Shown in pieces: positions 38,201 to 50,200 of a DNA stretch of 64,000 nucleotides. Each line of letters starts with the position of its first letter. The first letter of the stretch is position 1. A program made the translations under genes and the position numbers. Location: assembly GCF_000276665.1 (NCBI RefSeq), contig NW_004955477.1, positions 5,780,179 through 5,844,178 on the forward strand. The letters run 5' to 3'. Origin of the DNA: Chinchilla lanigera. Lineage: Eukaryota; Chordata; Mammalia; Rodentia; Chinchillidae. Under the pieces are notes generated by a model. That model was given only the letters and a program-made list of their open reading frames with translations, was not told the origin of the DNA and ran no database searches.

Positions 38201-41200
38201 GGATGTAAGGGAGTATTTGGCCCCATGAATGTCATAATACAAAGCTGCTGGTCTCTGGCATATCCTAGGCACTGTTTTGCTTTACAAGGCTGTGGATCCT
38301 GGGAACCTGAGCAGTTTGCTGTGCCACTCTGGGGTCATTTCCAAGACTAACTGTTGGATGCCTGGAAGGCTTCTGAAACCCTAGAGACTTCCAGAGGGAA
38401 TACTGAGCAGATCTTATCCCCCTTGAGAAAGTCCCCATTCGTTTGTGTGTTCCATACTGATAGATGGTTCACTACCAGTTAGGTGCCAGGGTGGCAGAAA
38501 ATAAAAGGACAAAGACAAGACCCTTCTCAGATGGTGGGAAGGTAAAAATGGCCTCTCTGGGACAAAGTGCCATCTGCAGATTCCCACACTTGCCCCTTCT
38601 TTGTCAGAGGATGACAGGGCTCATTAGCTTGACTCAGACCACTCTTGAATAGAGGGCTGGCGGGGCTGTAGTCAGAGGTCCTTATAAATGGAACAGGAAG
38701 AAACAGGCCACTGATTCCCATGGGAAATATCCTCACTGCAGCCTGACGGTCATTCAGGGAGCAAGCTTAGCATCACCAGTTCAGTAAAGTGTGTGGGATT
38801 AATGAGTGAGTGAATGAATGAGACATCTCTGGGTAGAAATCAGAAAGCCCAGTCCTACTCATGGTCTCGGGGCAACCATTTGCTAGCTGTGTGGCCTCAC
38901 TTTCCCTATCTGTAAAGGAGATATGCTTGGCTGCATGCTGTCCCAGTTATAGGAGCTGTTGACTCCACTGGTCCATGTGAGCCCTTTGGTGGATGGCGGG
39001 ACAGGGGTACAAGCAGGGTGCGGGGCAAGAAGCACACCCACAGATGGATTTGTGTCTATAAATTGTTCCATGCAGGAAAAATGCTATCAGTACTGGCCCG
39101 ATCAGGGATGCTGGACCTACGGAAACATCCGGGTGTGCGTGGAAGACTGTGTGGTGCTAGTAGACTACACAATCAGGAAATTCTGCATACAACCTGTAAG
39201 CATTTCCCGCTGGTGATGTCCTGGGAGCATCATTCTTTGAGAGTGCATGGTCAGGGGCAGAGACCGTTCTATATTTTATAAATGAAGAGCTGGCTAGTAG
39301 CCAAAGGGCTGGAATATATGGCTGGACGGGGACAGGGTAGTCAGCCCAGAACCTGAGTCTGCCAGATGCTGGGTACTCCTGCTCCCCGTAACTGCTGTGG
39401 GCTTCCCCAGGGGGAGTAGGACAGTGGGGAAATGGAACCAGGTCCCCCTCAGGAGCACGATATCATTTCACAAGCTGGAAGTGAGAGGCAGCTTTTTTTA
39501 ATAGTTTCAAAATTATGTCTGAAACCTCCTCAGTGTTTCTCACACTTAATTCCTGCTAGTTCTTCATAAACGGACTTATAAGGATTTCAACAAAAATGCC
39601 TATGAACAAGGCTGTGAGGTGGAGATTGAAAAGATATTTTGAAAGCTCGTAAAAACAAAAGGTCATTTTATCAGAAATCAGAGACAGAGTGGTGTAATTA
39701 GGTTGCAAAATATGAGGCCAAAGTTCCTAAAAGCCACAGCAGAAGGTGGGGGAAGGGTGACTATTATTGTTATTATTATTATCCCCTGCTTACCTCTCTC
39801 CTAGACATACATGCACATCCACACACACACCTACTCATCCACATGCACACAGACAGGCACGTGTGCACACACATATACACAAATACATTTCCAAATACAC
39901 TGTGGAGAACCTTCTAGGTCTGGGGCAGGCGAACAAACACATGGGCTCTAGATCCTGAATGCTGAGAGAGGCAGTGGGGGGCTCCAGTGCTAGGCAAACC
40001 CCACCATCTTTTCTTCCCAAATTAAAACACTGTGAGAGAGAAGGGATGTGCTGCTGATAATCAGTCAGGGCCAGGGACTAAAGTGGGACTGTCCAAGCAG
40101 AGCAGGGCAGGGCACCTGATCCCTGAGATTTGGGGCCAGCTTTAGGATGTCTGGCTACTTGGGGCCTGCCTGACCTGGGCATGGCCAGGTGCCCACAGCC
40201 CTGCTCTGTGCCCTCTGCAAGTGCCTACAGTGTCCCAGCCTGAGCCAACAGGGGAGACCAAAGGGCTCTGTCTCTGGTATCCTGCACACGAATAGACGTT
40301 GGTTCCCATGTGAGCCTCCACTGCCACAGCCTGGCTGGCACTGCTGAGCCCAGGCAAGCATCCTCCAGGCAGACAGGGGTGAGGGCCACCACGTGTTTCC
40401 CCTTGCGTCTCTCTGCAGCAGCTTCCCGACGGCTGCAAGGCACCAAGGCTCGTCTCACAGCTGCACTTCACTAGCTGGCCTGACTTTGGAGTCCCTTTCA
40501 CCCCCATCGGGATGCTGAAATTCTTGAAGAAAGTACGCGCGCTCAACCCCTCACATGCTGGGCCCATCGTGGTCCACTGCAGGTATGTCCAGGAGAGGGT
40601 AGAAGCCTGGGGTAGGAGCCCAATGGACCTGTGGGAGAACACTCAGTGGACCGATATTGAGGTGGGCAGAGGCACAGACTGAGGAAGTGGACACCAATGT
40701 GCATTTCCTGGGGTGCAGCTCAGATTGTCCTGCAAGGAAAGCCAGAGGGAAGGAAGCCCAGAGCCTCTCCGCAGCACCTGCTGTAGTAGCTGTGCCTCCT
40801 CTCGGTGGCACCTAAGGAAGAACCCCAAAGTGAAACTGACCAGAGCAGAAAGGCTGGGGTTCATGGCGGGAGTAGAGCTCTGGGCAGGTCCTCTTGGCCT
40901 TGCCAGGAGCTCATAGAATCCCTCAACTCCCGGGTCCTTCAACATGCAGGATATCCACCCTTGGCAGGGCACAATTACAGAAAAGATTATCCATGTAGCC
41001 TCATACGAAGCTTTCTCCAAGTTTCTCCAGGGCTGGAGTCTGAGAGCCTTCACTGATATTGCAGTACCCTCTGGTGGTCTCACTTAGACTTGCAGCTTGT
41101 TCGCCAAAGTAAAGTTGCATTAAGTCGTTTTGAGGAAGGTCAGATCCTCTGTCACGGCTTTCAACTGTCTTCCCAGCCTCTGTCACTTACTTCAGAGGAA

Positions 41201-44200
41201 TGTGACCCACAGAATGACATCTGTCTTCTTTCCCAAAGTGCGGGTGTGGGCCGGACAGGCACCTTCATCGTGATCGACGCCATGATGGACATGATACACT
41301 CAGAGCAGAAAGTAGACGTCTTCGAATTCGTGTCACGAATCCGCAATCAGCGTCCTCAGATGGTCCAAACGGATGTGAGTGATGCCTCCTCCAACCCTGG
41401 TCTGAGCCTCACAAAGAAACCCAGGCACGTGGGATTCAGCCCTTCCACACTCCGTGTGCCCTGGTTTTGATAGGCAGGTAGCCACAGGCCATGAACAGCT
41501 GAGGTCCAGGATCAGACCTGGCTTCCTTCCCATTCTAACCCTTCCTCTTCAGGGACCCTCATGGAATGTTCACCTTCATCCTGAACCCTCATACATGGCA
41601 GGATGTTTATACTACCCCCAGGATGTTGCCAGGCATCCTCAATAATCACCAGCTGCTACCATCTTTACAGAGAGCCTAAAGGGCCAATCCACATGGCCAG
41701 GGACCTGACTTTTGCCCTTAACCCTCCTCCCATTGGCAAAAAGAGAAGACAGCAGCTCCGCTGACCCAGGGCAGAGTCGAAGGTGGGGTGCCCTGTGTCC
41801 TATAGGTACAGTACACGTTCATCTACCAAGCCTTACTGGAGTACTACCTCTATGGGGACACGGAGCTGGATGTGTCCTCCCTGGAGAGGCACCTGCAGAG
41901 CCTGCATGGTACCGCCACCCACTTCAACAAGATCGGGCTGGAGGAGGAGTTCAGGGTGAGTACCGACAAGGCTTCCTCTCTGTCCCATGGTGGTGAGCAG
42001 AAGAAAGGGGAACCAGCAACTGTTTAAAAAGCAGGGAGATGTTGGGCTATGACTTTGAGGGGAAGAATAATTGGAGTTTGCAGGTGAGTACAGGCACTGT
42101 TCATTTCCTAACACTGAGGCAGCTTCATGAGATAAAGATATGGGTGCTTCTTTTTTCTTTTAGTACTGGAGATTGAGCCCAATACCTTCACACTTAGCTA
42201 CATTCCTTTTTTTTTACTTTTTATTTTAATGCAGTGTCTTACTAAGTCACTAAGTTACCCAGACTGGGCTTGAACTTGTGATCGTCCTTCCTTGGGCTCC
42301 CAGAGTGCTGGGATTATAGGTGTGCACCAACCATGCCCAGCACGTGCTCCCATTGAACAGGGCCCTGCCAGTAGGACCAGCACATAGCTGAGTGCTTAGC
42401 CCAGGGCCTTCAGAGTTTTGGCTGCTTCACTGTGCTCTTCTCACCTGCAGAAACTGACCAACGTCCGGATCATGAAGGAGAACATGAGGACGGGCAACTT
42501 GCCGGCCAATATGAAGAAGGCCAGGGTCATCCAGATCATCCCTTGTAAGGCAGCACTGGGCTGGGGTCTCTGCCCTTCAAGGTGGGCAGGGTAGGGTGCC
42601 ACTGGCCACTGGCTTCAGACACTGAGCAGCCACTGTCCTCTGTAAGACAACATCAGAAGCAGGTGCCCTCAGGGCCCGGCTCGGGGCTGCTGGGTGGATG
42701 TCGGGAAAAGAAGAGCCTCTTGGAGCACTTTAGTGACCCAGCCAGTCCCACGTGCGTGTCAGGCAGGCAGCCTGGGGTTAGGCTCAGAGGCAGGGGAGGG
42801 CAGCAGAGTCGACTGCTGGGCAGGCTCCACAGAAGCCTGGAATTTGCCTTAGGCATGACCTGGTACCTGATTCTGTGACTCATTCAATGTCTCCTTACAC
42901 AGAGGAGAGAGTGAGTGATGCAGCTGAGGCCCTGCAATGTTGAGGAGTTAAGTCAGACCTGAAGTGAACTCAGTTAAACCTTCTAAGAAAAGGCTTGTGC
43001 CTCAAAGAGGGCAAGACATGGGCCAGAATGGAGCCAGGACTCTGTCCTGCCACTGAGGTCCTGAGTGAAGGGGCAATGGCCAGAAGGAGGCAGGAATCCA
43101 CCTCTGGGGTCTTACCCATAGGGAAAGAGAAACCTCACACGAAGTGAGCTGAGGAGGCATTGGGAAAGCCCCTAGCTCAAACAGAAGTGATCTAGCCATG
43201 TCGTAAATGATGTGACCTCTGTGGGCTCAGCAGATCCTCACCATGGTCAAGTGGCTGCATGCTGGCTTGCTCCACCACCTTCACCTGTGATACAAGGAGC
43301 ACACCGATCTGCCCCAGCCCCAGCCCCTGGGTTCTCTGTGGCCATGTTGTCCTCGTGCCTGCAGGTCCAGCTCCTGTGGGTCACATGCCTTTTATTCCTT
43401 AAATGCAGTGTTTTTCCATGAAAAGTAAAAACCATAACTGGATTGTTCTCAGAGCTTTCCAACAACAAAAGAAAATCTTTCCCAAAGCATTTTCTTAGCC
43501 TAGAACAGGAACTTCTCAAAGAGTTAGTTTTACTTGATTTTATTGGTACACTTTATATTTTGAAAGCTTGGAGCAACAGGTTAAAGTTTGCAAGGCAAGA
43601 GGGCTGGGAGTGTAGCTCAGTGGTACAGGACCTGCCTAGCAAGCATGAGGTCCTGCTTCCATCTGCAGCATGACTGAAAGAACTTTTGCAAGGCAGGTTT
43701 GTATCTGTACTGAGTATGGGAAATGCCATTACTTTGCAGATGACTTCAACCGAGTGATCCTTTCCATGAAAAGGGGTCAAGAATATACAGACTATATCAA
43801 TGCCTCCTTCATAGACGTACGTATCATGGCCTTCGGTGTGCTTTGTGCATTGTGTGTCTCCTTCCTATGTGACCACATGCTTTTATTAGTGCATTAACAC
43901 AACAGAAAGAATTGACACATTGCCAGCAACCATTTCACTAGCAGAACCAGCTGCTTAAAAAGTAAATTGCAAACTTTGGGAAATAGGAGAGACTCGCTCC
44001 AAGTAATTGGCTACTTTTTCTCTCTGCTGTTAGTTTCTGTCACACCAGCTTATACATCCAGTGCTTCTGTGTGCTCTCCCCTGTATGATTTCTGTGACTT
44101 GTACCCATATGGGTGATATAATTGTGTTTAGGCCAAGCCTGTCTTCCTGCACACTGACATCAGCAGAAAAACAGGCACGGAAGGACTCTGCATCCGAGTG

Positions 44201-47200
44201 TGTGTCAGTGTTCCCATTTGCAGTTGAGGAAGCTGCCCCAGATGGCAGTGGGGTCCTGGTAGAGGAACTGAAATTTGAAGCCCTTTCCTTGGATTTGCAC
44301 CCACATTGTCAGTCTCACTGTAGTACACAGAAGCATGTAGAATCAAAGCCACTGGGTACTGTGGGGATGCCCACAGTAACTGGTCATTTACAGCAGCAGC
44401 CACTCAGAGATAGCCTCGGGTGCAGAAAGTATGGGTGTGTGTTCTCACCTAGAGCGAGTGTCCTGGCCTGCTTCTGAGGTGTGTGTGGGGGGGAGGTACA
44501 TCTGTGTGCGTAAGTGTGCCAGCGGGGCTTTGGTTCAGGCATGGAAAATTGCCATTTCCCTCATCAGGCCTTGGGCTGTCCTACACACACATGGCAGGTG
44601 GTGGCAATGGAGGAAAGGAAGTCCAACCTTAACCCCTCCTCTTCTTTTGAAGGGTTACCGGCAGAAAGACTATTTCATTGCCACCCAGGGCCCCCTGGCC
44701 CACACGGTCGAGGACTTCTGGAGGATGGTCTGGGAGTGGAAGTGCCACACAATTGTAATGCTGACAGAGGTGCAGGAGCGAGAGCAGGTGAGTGGTGCCA
44801 CCATGCTCAGGTCCTGCAGGGCCACTGCTCAGGACAACGTCTCACCTGCTGAGGGCCTGAAAACACCCCAGGGAGGCGCAGCCAGGATGACTGAGGAGGG
44901 AGAGGTTGCAAGAGGAAAAGGTTTTATCTCACCCTTTGCTTTCTTTGGGGGTGAGGGAAAGGGGAGGTGGATGGAGTGATTAACCAGGTTTGCCTCCTTA
45001 GCCTGCATTGATCTGCCTTGAATTTCTGCCATTTTGCATTATTCAGTATTTTTCAACCTGTCAGAGAAAAAGGCACTTATGTACTTTGGTAAGATATAAA
45101 GACATGGATGTGTATACCTAGCTAATATTCTCATCAAATTAATGGGTCAGATATTTCTGTTTTCCCAGAAACCCTTGTGTGGCCTTCTTCAAAAACATAG
45201 TAAACACTCAGGAACCCACACGCAACTGAAAAACCTTACATTTTATCAATAATGTACATCTATCTAGCTCCCCCAAGACATGACCACTCCCCTGAGTTTG
45301 TGTTTTGATTTCTTTGCGTTAAAAAAATAAAGAACCAAAACAAAACAAAACAAAAAAATCTGGGAGCTGGAGATTTAGCTCGGTGGCACAGCACCTGCCT
45401 GGCAAGTGTGACATTGTGAGTTCGATTCCCGGTACTAGAAAAAAAAACAAAAGAACAACAACAACAACAACAAAATAGTTTAGCCAGGCATGGTGGTACA
45501 TGCCTATAGTCCTAGTTACTTAGGAGGCTGAGGCACAAGGATCACAAATTCAAGGCCAGCATGACTTACTTAGCAAGACCCTGTCTCAAAATATCCTCTT
45601 TTTTTTTGTTTTTTGTTTTTTTTGGTACTGGGAGTCAAACTCAGGACCTTGCATTTGTGCTACTGAGCTATATCCCTGGCCCACGACCCTGTCTCAAAAT
45701 AAAAAGTAATTAGCTTTTTTCCTTTGGTACACAGAGAATCGAACTCACAACCTCATGCTTACCTGGCAGGCACTGTGCCACTGAGCTACATCCCTGTCAT
45801 ACATAGCTTTATTGAGATATGATTTACCTATCAAATAATTCATCTTTTCAAAGGGTACAATTTAGTGGGTTTTTACAATATTCAGAGTTGAGCAACCACA
45901 TCCTCTAATTCCAGATTGACTTCATCACCTCAAAAAGAACTTTTCTTTTTGGTACTGGGAATCGAACTCATGACCTCACACTTGCCAGGCAGGCACTGTG
46001 CCACTGAGCTAAATCCCCAGCCCCATCACCTCAAAAAGAAACTGTACTAAATAGTCACTCCCCATCCTCCCTTCTCCCAGCCCCAGCTACCATTAATCTA
46101 CTTTCTAACTATGAATTTGCCCACTACAGACATTAATATAAGTGGATCCAAACAGTACTTGTATGTGATCTTTTGGAAGAGAGTTCTTTCACTTAGAATG
46201 ATGATTTCATGGTCCATCCACGTTGTAGCATGAGCAAGAACTGCATTCTTTTTTATTGACAAATAGTATTGCAGTTAAGAATGTACTACTTTCAAAAAAA
46301 AAAAAAAAAAAAAGAATGTACTACTTTCATTTATCCAGTGATCAGCTGATTGGCCTTTGTGTTATTTCTGTTTTGGGGCAATTACGAGTAACATTACTGT
46401 GGACATTCCTGAACAAGCTTTTGCATGGCCCTGTTTTCCAAGGGTTTTTGTGTTTTTGACTTTTTATTGTTTTCATTTCTCTTGGGTATATACTTGGCTT
46501 ATATCACAACTCTGTATTATGAACTTTAAGGACTTAATATTTTTAAGAAACTTTCAGACTAGTGACCCCATTTTATATTCCTATTAGCAACATATAACTA
46601 TTCTAATTTATACCCCTTTCTTGCCAACACCTTGTCTTTTTATCAAAGCCTCCTAGTGGAGATATTCTTTGCTTTTTAAAAAATATTTTAAAGTCAGATG
46701 GATGCAGTGGCACATGAGTGCAATCCCAGTACCCCAAGAGTATGGTGAGCTCCTGGCTAGCCTAGGAATTTAAGCTCAGGCTCAACTACATAAGGAGACA
46801 CTGTCTCAAAAGATAAAAAAATTAAAATCTTATTTCTTATGTTAAGGAAACTATTGTTTAGTTTTGCTTGTGTTTGAATTTTATATAAAAACCATGGTTA
46901 TAGTATATAATCTTTGGGGACTTGATTTTTTTCCATTCAAAATTGTGCTTTTGATCTTTTTCTGTGTTGATGTCTAAACAGTGACTCATTCATCATCACT
47001 ATGTCAGTATATTCCCACGTACAATCATGCATCTTGTATCCACTTATTTATGCCTCTCCATAAGCATTTGTGTTGATGTTATATTGTTTAACAAACAGGA
47101 GTGCACTGTACCTTCTTGTACATGTCTTATGATGCACAAGAGTTAGTATATGCCAAAGAGAGAAAATGTCACATTGGATAGTATGTGAAAGTATGAATTT

Positions 47201-50200
47201 GCAAGACATTTCAGAACTGTTTTCCAAAGAGGACTCCAGAACTGTATAACATAATCATTCATTAATGCACATAATATTCTTAGCATCCTGGCCTTTATTA
47301 ATTAAACAGATGCAAATACCTCTTTGTGACTTTAATCTGCATTTCTCTGATACCTAGAAGATAGAACATTACTTTGTATATCCATGGATGGCATATCCCC
47401 TCCGGTGTGAAATGCCTGTTCCTACTTTTCACACATTTTTCTATTGAGTTGTTTGCCATTTTCTTATTGACTTATAGAACTTTACATACTTCTGATACTC
47501 GTCATGCGTTGATTTTGTGCATTGCAAACATCTTTTAGCAGTTGTGGTCCATATTCTCACTCTTGTTGGTGAGGAGAAGTTAGTTTTATTGTCATCTGGG
47601 GTGTCTATGCATTGCCTCATAATTAGTTAGCTCTTTTTGTGTCTTATTTAATAAATCCTTGTGCACTGAAAAGTGAAAGAATAATTTCTTTTTTTTTTTT
47701 TTTTTCAAATATTTAATACTTGAAAAGATTTGTTTCCAGAAAGATTTTTTGTTGTTGTTGTTTTTTTGGTACCCGGAATAGAACTCAGGACCTTGCATTT
47801 GCCAGGCAGACGCTTATGCCGCTGAGCTATATCCCCAGCCCAAAAGAATAATTTCTTTTGAGGGTTTTGGTCTGGGTTTTGGTTTTTAAATCTCAGCCCA
47901 TTTAAGTTTGCTTTTATTAAGGTTCAAGGTCTCTACACCAAGTAGCACAGTTCATATGTGCCCAAATGTAGGTGAAGCTTTAGCATTCATATCCACTCTG
48001 TAAGCTTCAAGGTTCCATTCACTGAAGAATCTCTCCTTTCTGTCATGTATTCAAGTTCCGTATACTGTATATGTGTCTCTTTCTTAATAAGTCTATTCTG
48101 CATCCTTGTTCAGTAGGCATTCATGGGTACTCACACTTGTATTGTTATTTTCTTGTCAGATCAAGTAGATTAAATGGTTTGGGAGTAATTCTATATCATA
48201 AGGTCAAAAATGGTAGCAAGTTATAACACTTAAAATTTTATCTTATCCCCTAAGGATAAATGCTACCAGTATTGGCCGACAGAGGGCTCAGTTACTCATG
48301 GAGAAATAACAATTGAAATAAAAAGCGATACCCTTTCTGAAGCCATCAGTATACGAGACTTCCTGGTGACCTACAATCAGGTATGATTGCTGTAGATTTT
48401 AAAACTCTAGTTGACCTAACCACCATCATCACTCAAAGAGCTGCTTGTCATGGTGCCAGAATGGGGCCCTGGACCTATTGTGTGTCATGCTCCGTCCATC
48501 TTTTCCTGAGTCCCAGATTACCATGAATAGCCCAGTGGCAGGACTCCTATAAAACTGGTCCTCCATGGTCACCTGTCATCTAGCTGGTAGACAAAGATGA
48601 CAGGGCAGAGAGGTCGGCCCATCCCACTTCACTTTCTCCCACAACCCGCTAGGGAGAAGGACTTTAGCAGAGGCAGCAGGTACAAAGAGGAAGGCTACGG
48701 AGGCCTCTTCAGGTCCTCTTTCAGGGGCTTTCTCCGAACCCCTAGCCATCCTTGTCCCTGCTGCGTCCTGGGCTCTGCACACAACAGCAAAATGTGGGCA
48801 CTCTGGTGACTTGGGTGAGATGGCTCACTGATGGGACTCGATGCTGCATTCAAGATGGTCAATGCAGGAAGCTGCATTTGTGTAAAGACTGGCTCTCCTC
48901 CGGGCCAGTAACAGAAGGACTCACCCCACCAGATGCATCTCCAGCCTCAGTGGGAAATGCACTGGCTTCCCGAGAGGATTCCCTTCTCTAGAGCATGGCA
49001 GCCAGGATTCTGTGAAGGGTTGGCTGGGGCTTGACTGGCATCCAGAGCACATCCTTTGGATGTCTCGACTCAGACAGAAGGAAGCACAGCCAACTGCAGG
49101 CCCCTCAGTGGCCAGGTGGGGACACTGGGGGCCTCAGGGGGATTGGAGAGGGCTCTGAGCTCAGGCTCTGATCCACAGGAGGGTGGGTGGATCCCCAGCT
49201 GGGCGAAGGCCAGTATCACTGAAAGCAGACTCCCGCAGCAGCCGCTGACCCGCCAGGAGGAGCAGACCCGCGTGGTGCGCCAGTTCCACTTCCATGGCTG
49301 GCCCGAGATCGGGATTCCAGCCGAGGGCAAAGGCATGATTGACCTCATTGCAGCCGTGCAGAAGCAACAGCAGCAGACGGGCAACCACCCCATCACTGTG
49401 CACTGCAGGTGAGTGGCCCACTGCTGGCCAGGGGCCCTGTCCATGTGGGGCAGCATAGACCACACACAGCTAGGGTAGGAGAGAGAGCTGGGTCACTGCT
49501 GCCAGTAGCATTATTGCCCTAGATGCTTGTGTCACCTGCACTTATACATGTGCACACATAACTTCTGTGGGGAGGAGTTGGGAAAGAACCCAGACGCTCA
49601 TTTCCACACCCAAACGCTTATTTCCACATGCTGTTGAAGGCTTCCAAATTCCCCAAGCAAAGCATGGAAAAACACCTATCTGTATGTCCAGTTGCTTGCC
49701 TCTGTTTTGCAAGTTTTATTTCTCGCTGCTGTGTGCACACTTTGTGTTCTGTCTTCTGTGCTTGGGAAAGGAGGTTCGGCAGCTGAAGGACAGCCCAGGG
49801 TGATTATCCTGGGACCATGGGGGTGGGGTGGGGTGTGGGATTCAGGCTCAGATTGCTAACAGAGACCTGTAGCCACACTTATCCCCACAATTCAGGTGTG
49901 AGGTCAGAGAGACAATCTCAGGGCCACAGTGAGGACCCCAGCCAGGACCATGATAAGCATCAGAAGGAAGGAAAGAAGATGGGTCTAGCAGATCAGAAGC
50001 CTCAGCTCCCCTTTCTCTCTTCCTGTGCAGTTTCTGGCTGTGCCTAGCACCCCCTGCTGGGAAAGAGCTTAGCTACTCTTGCCAAAGGCTTCCAAGCAGC
50101 AGTTTGGTGTGACTTTATTCTTGGCTGGTGCTAATTTACTTCTCAAGCTGCCCTTCTGTTTTGTTTCCCACATATGTGATTCCCACTTTCATGACTACAT

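Larger units (their letters stand above)
45800..47660 (-). mobile_element. Antisense L1M sequence, interrupted
   Basis: GCTTTATTGAGATATGATTT, GGGTACAATTTAGTGGGTTT, TAGTCACTCCCCATCCTCCC, TTCACTTAGAATGATG, CTCTTGGGTATATACTTGGC and GAACTGTTTTCCAAAGAGGA follow antisense L1M order. The tract is cut by ID, poly(A) and B1 insertions and probably combines more than one L1 copy. All reading frames are broken. Confidence 0.75.
44788..48254 (+). other. PTPRE: PTPRE intron 15, repeat-dense
   Basis: This 3.5-kb intron is the most repeat-dense part of the gene. A cluster of ID and B1 SINEs lies at 45.36-46.04 kb, antisense L1M sequence at about 45.80-47.66 kb, a poly(A)-only insertion at 46.28 kb, a B1-like copy at 46.69 kb and an ID insertion carrying extra sequence at 47.69 kb. 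No gene is seen. Confidence 0.85.

Noticed and set aside
40142..40642. 166-codon antisense open frame over exon 10
   Set aside because: It is the shadow of the conserved PTPRE exon on the other strand.
45417..45436. tRNA gene signals (A and B boxes)
   Set aside because: They belong to ID SINEs, which derive from a tRNA; no cloverleaf with a full acceptor stem is present.
45800..47660. Active L1 element
   Set aside because: Only antisense, interrupted and frame-broken fragments are present; there is no intact ORF1 or ORF2.
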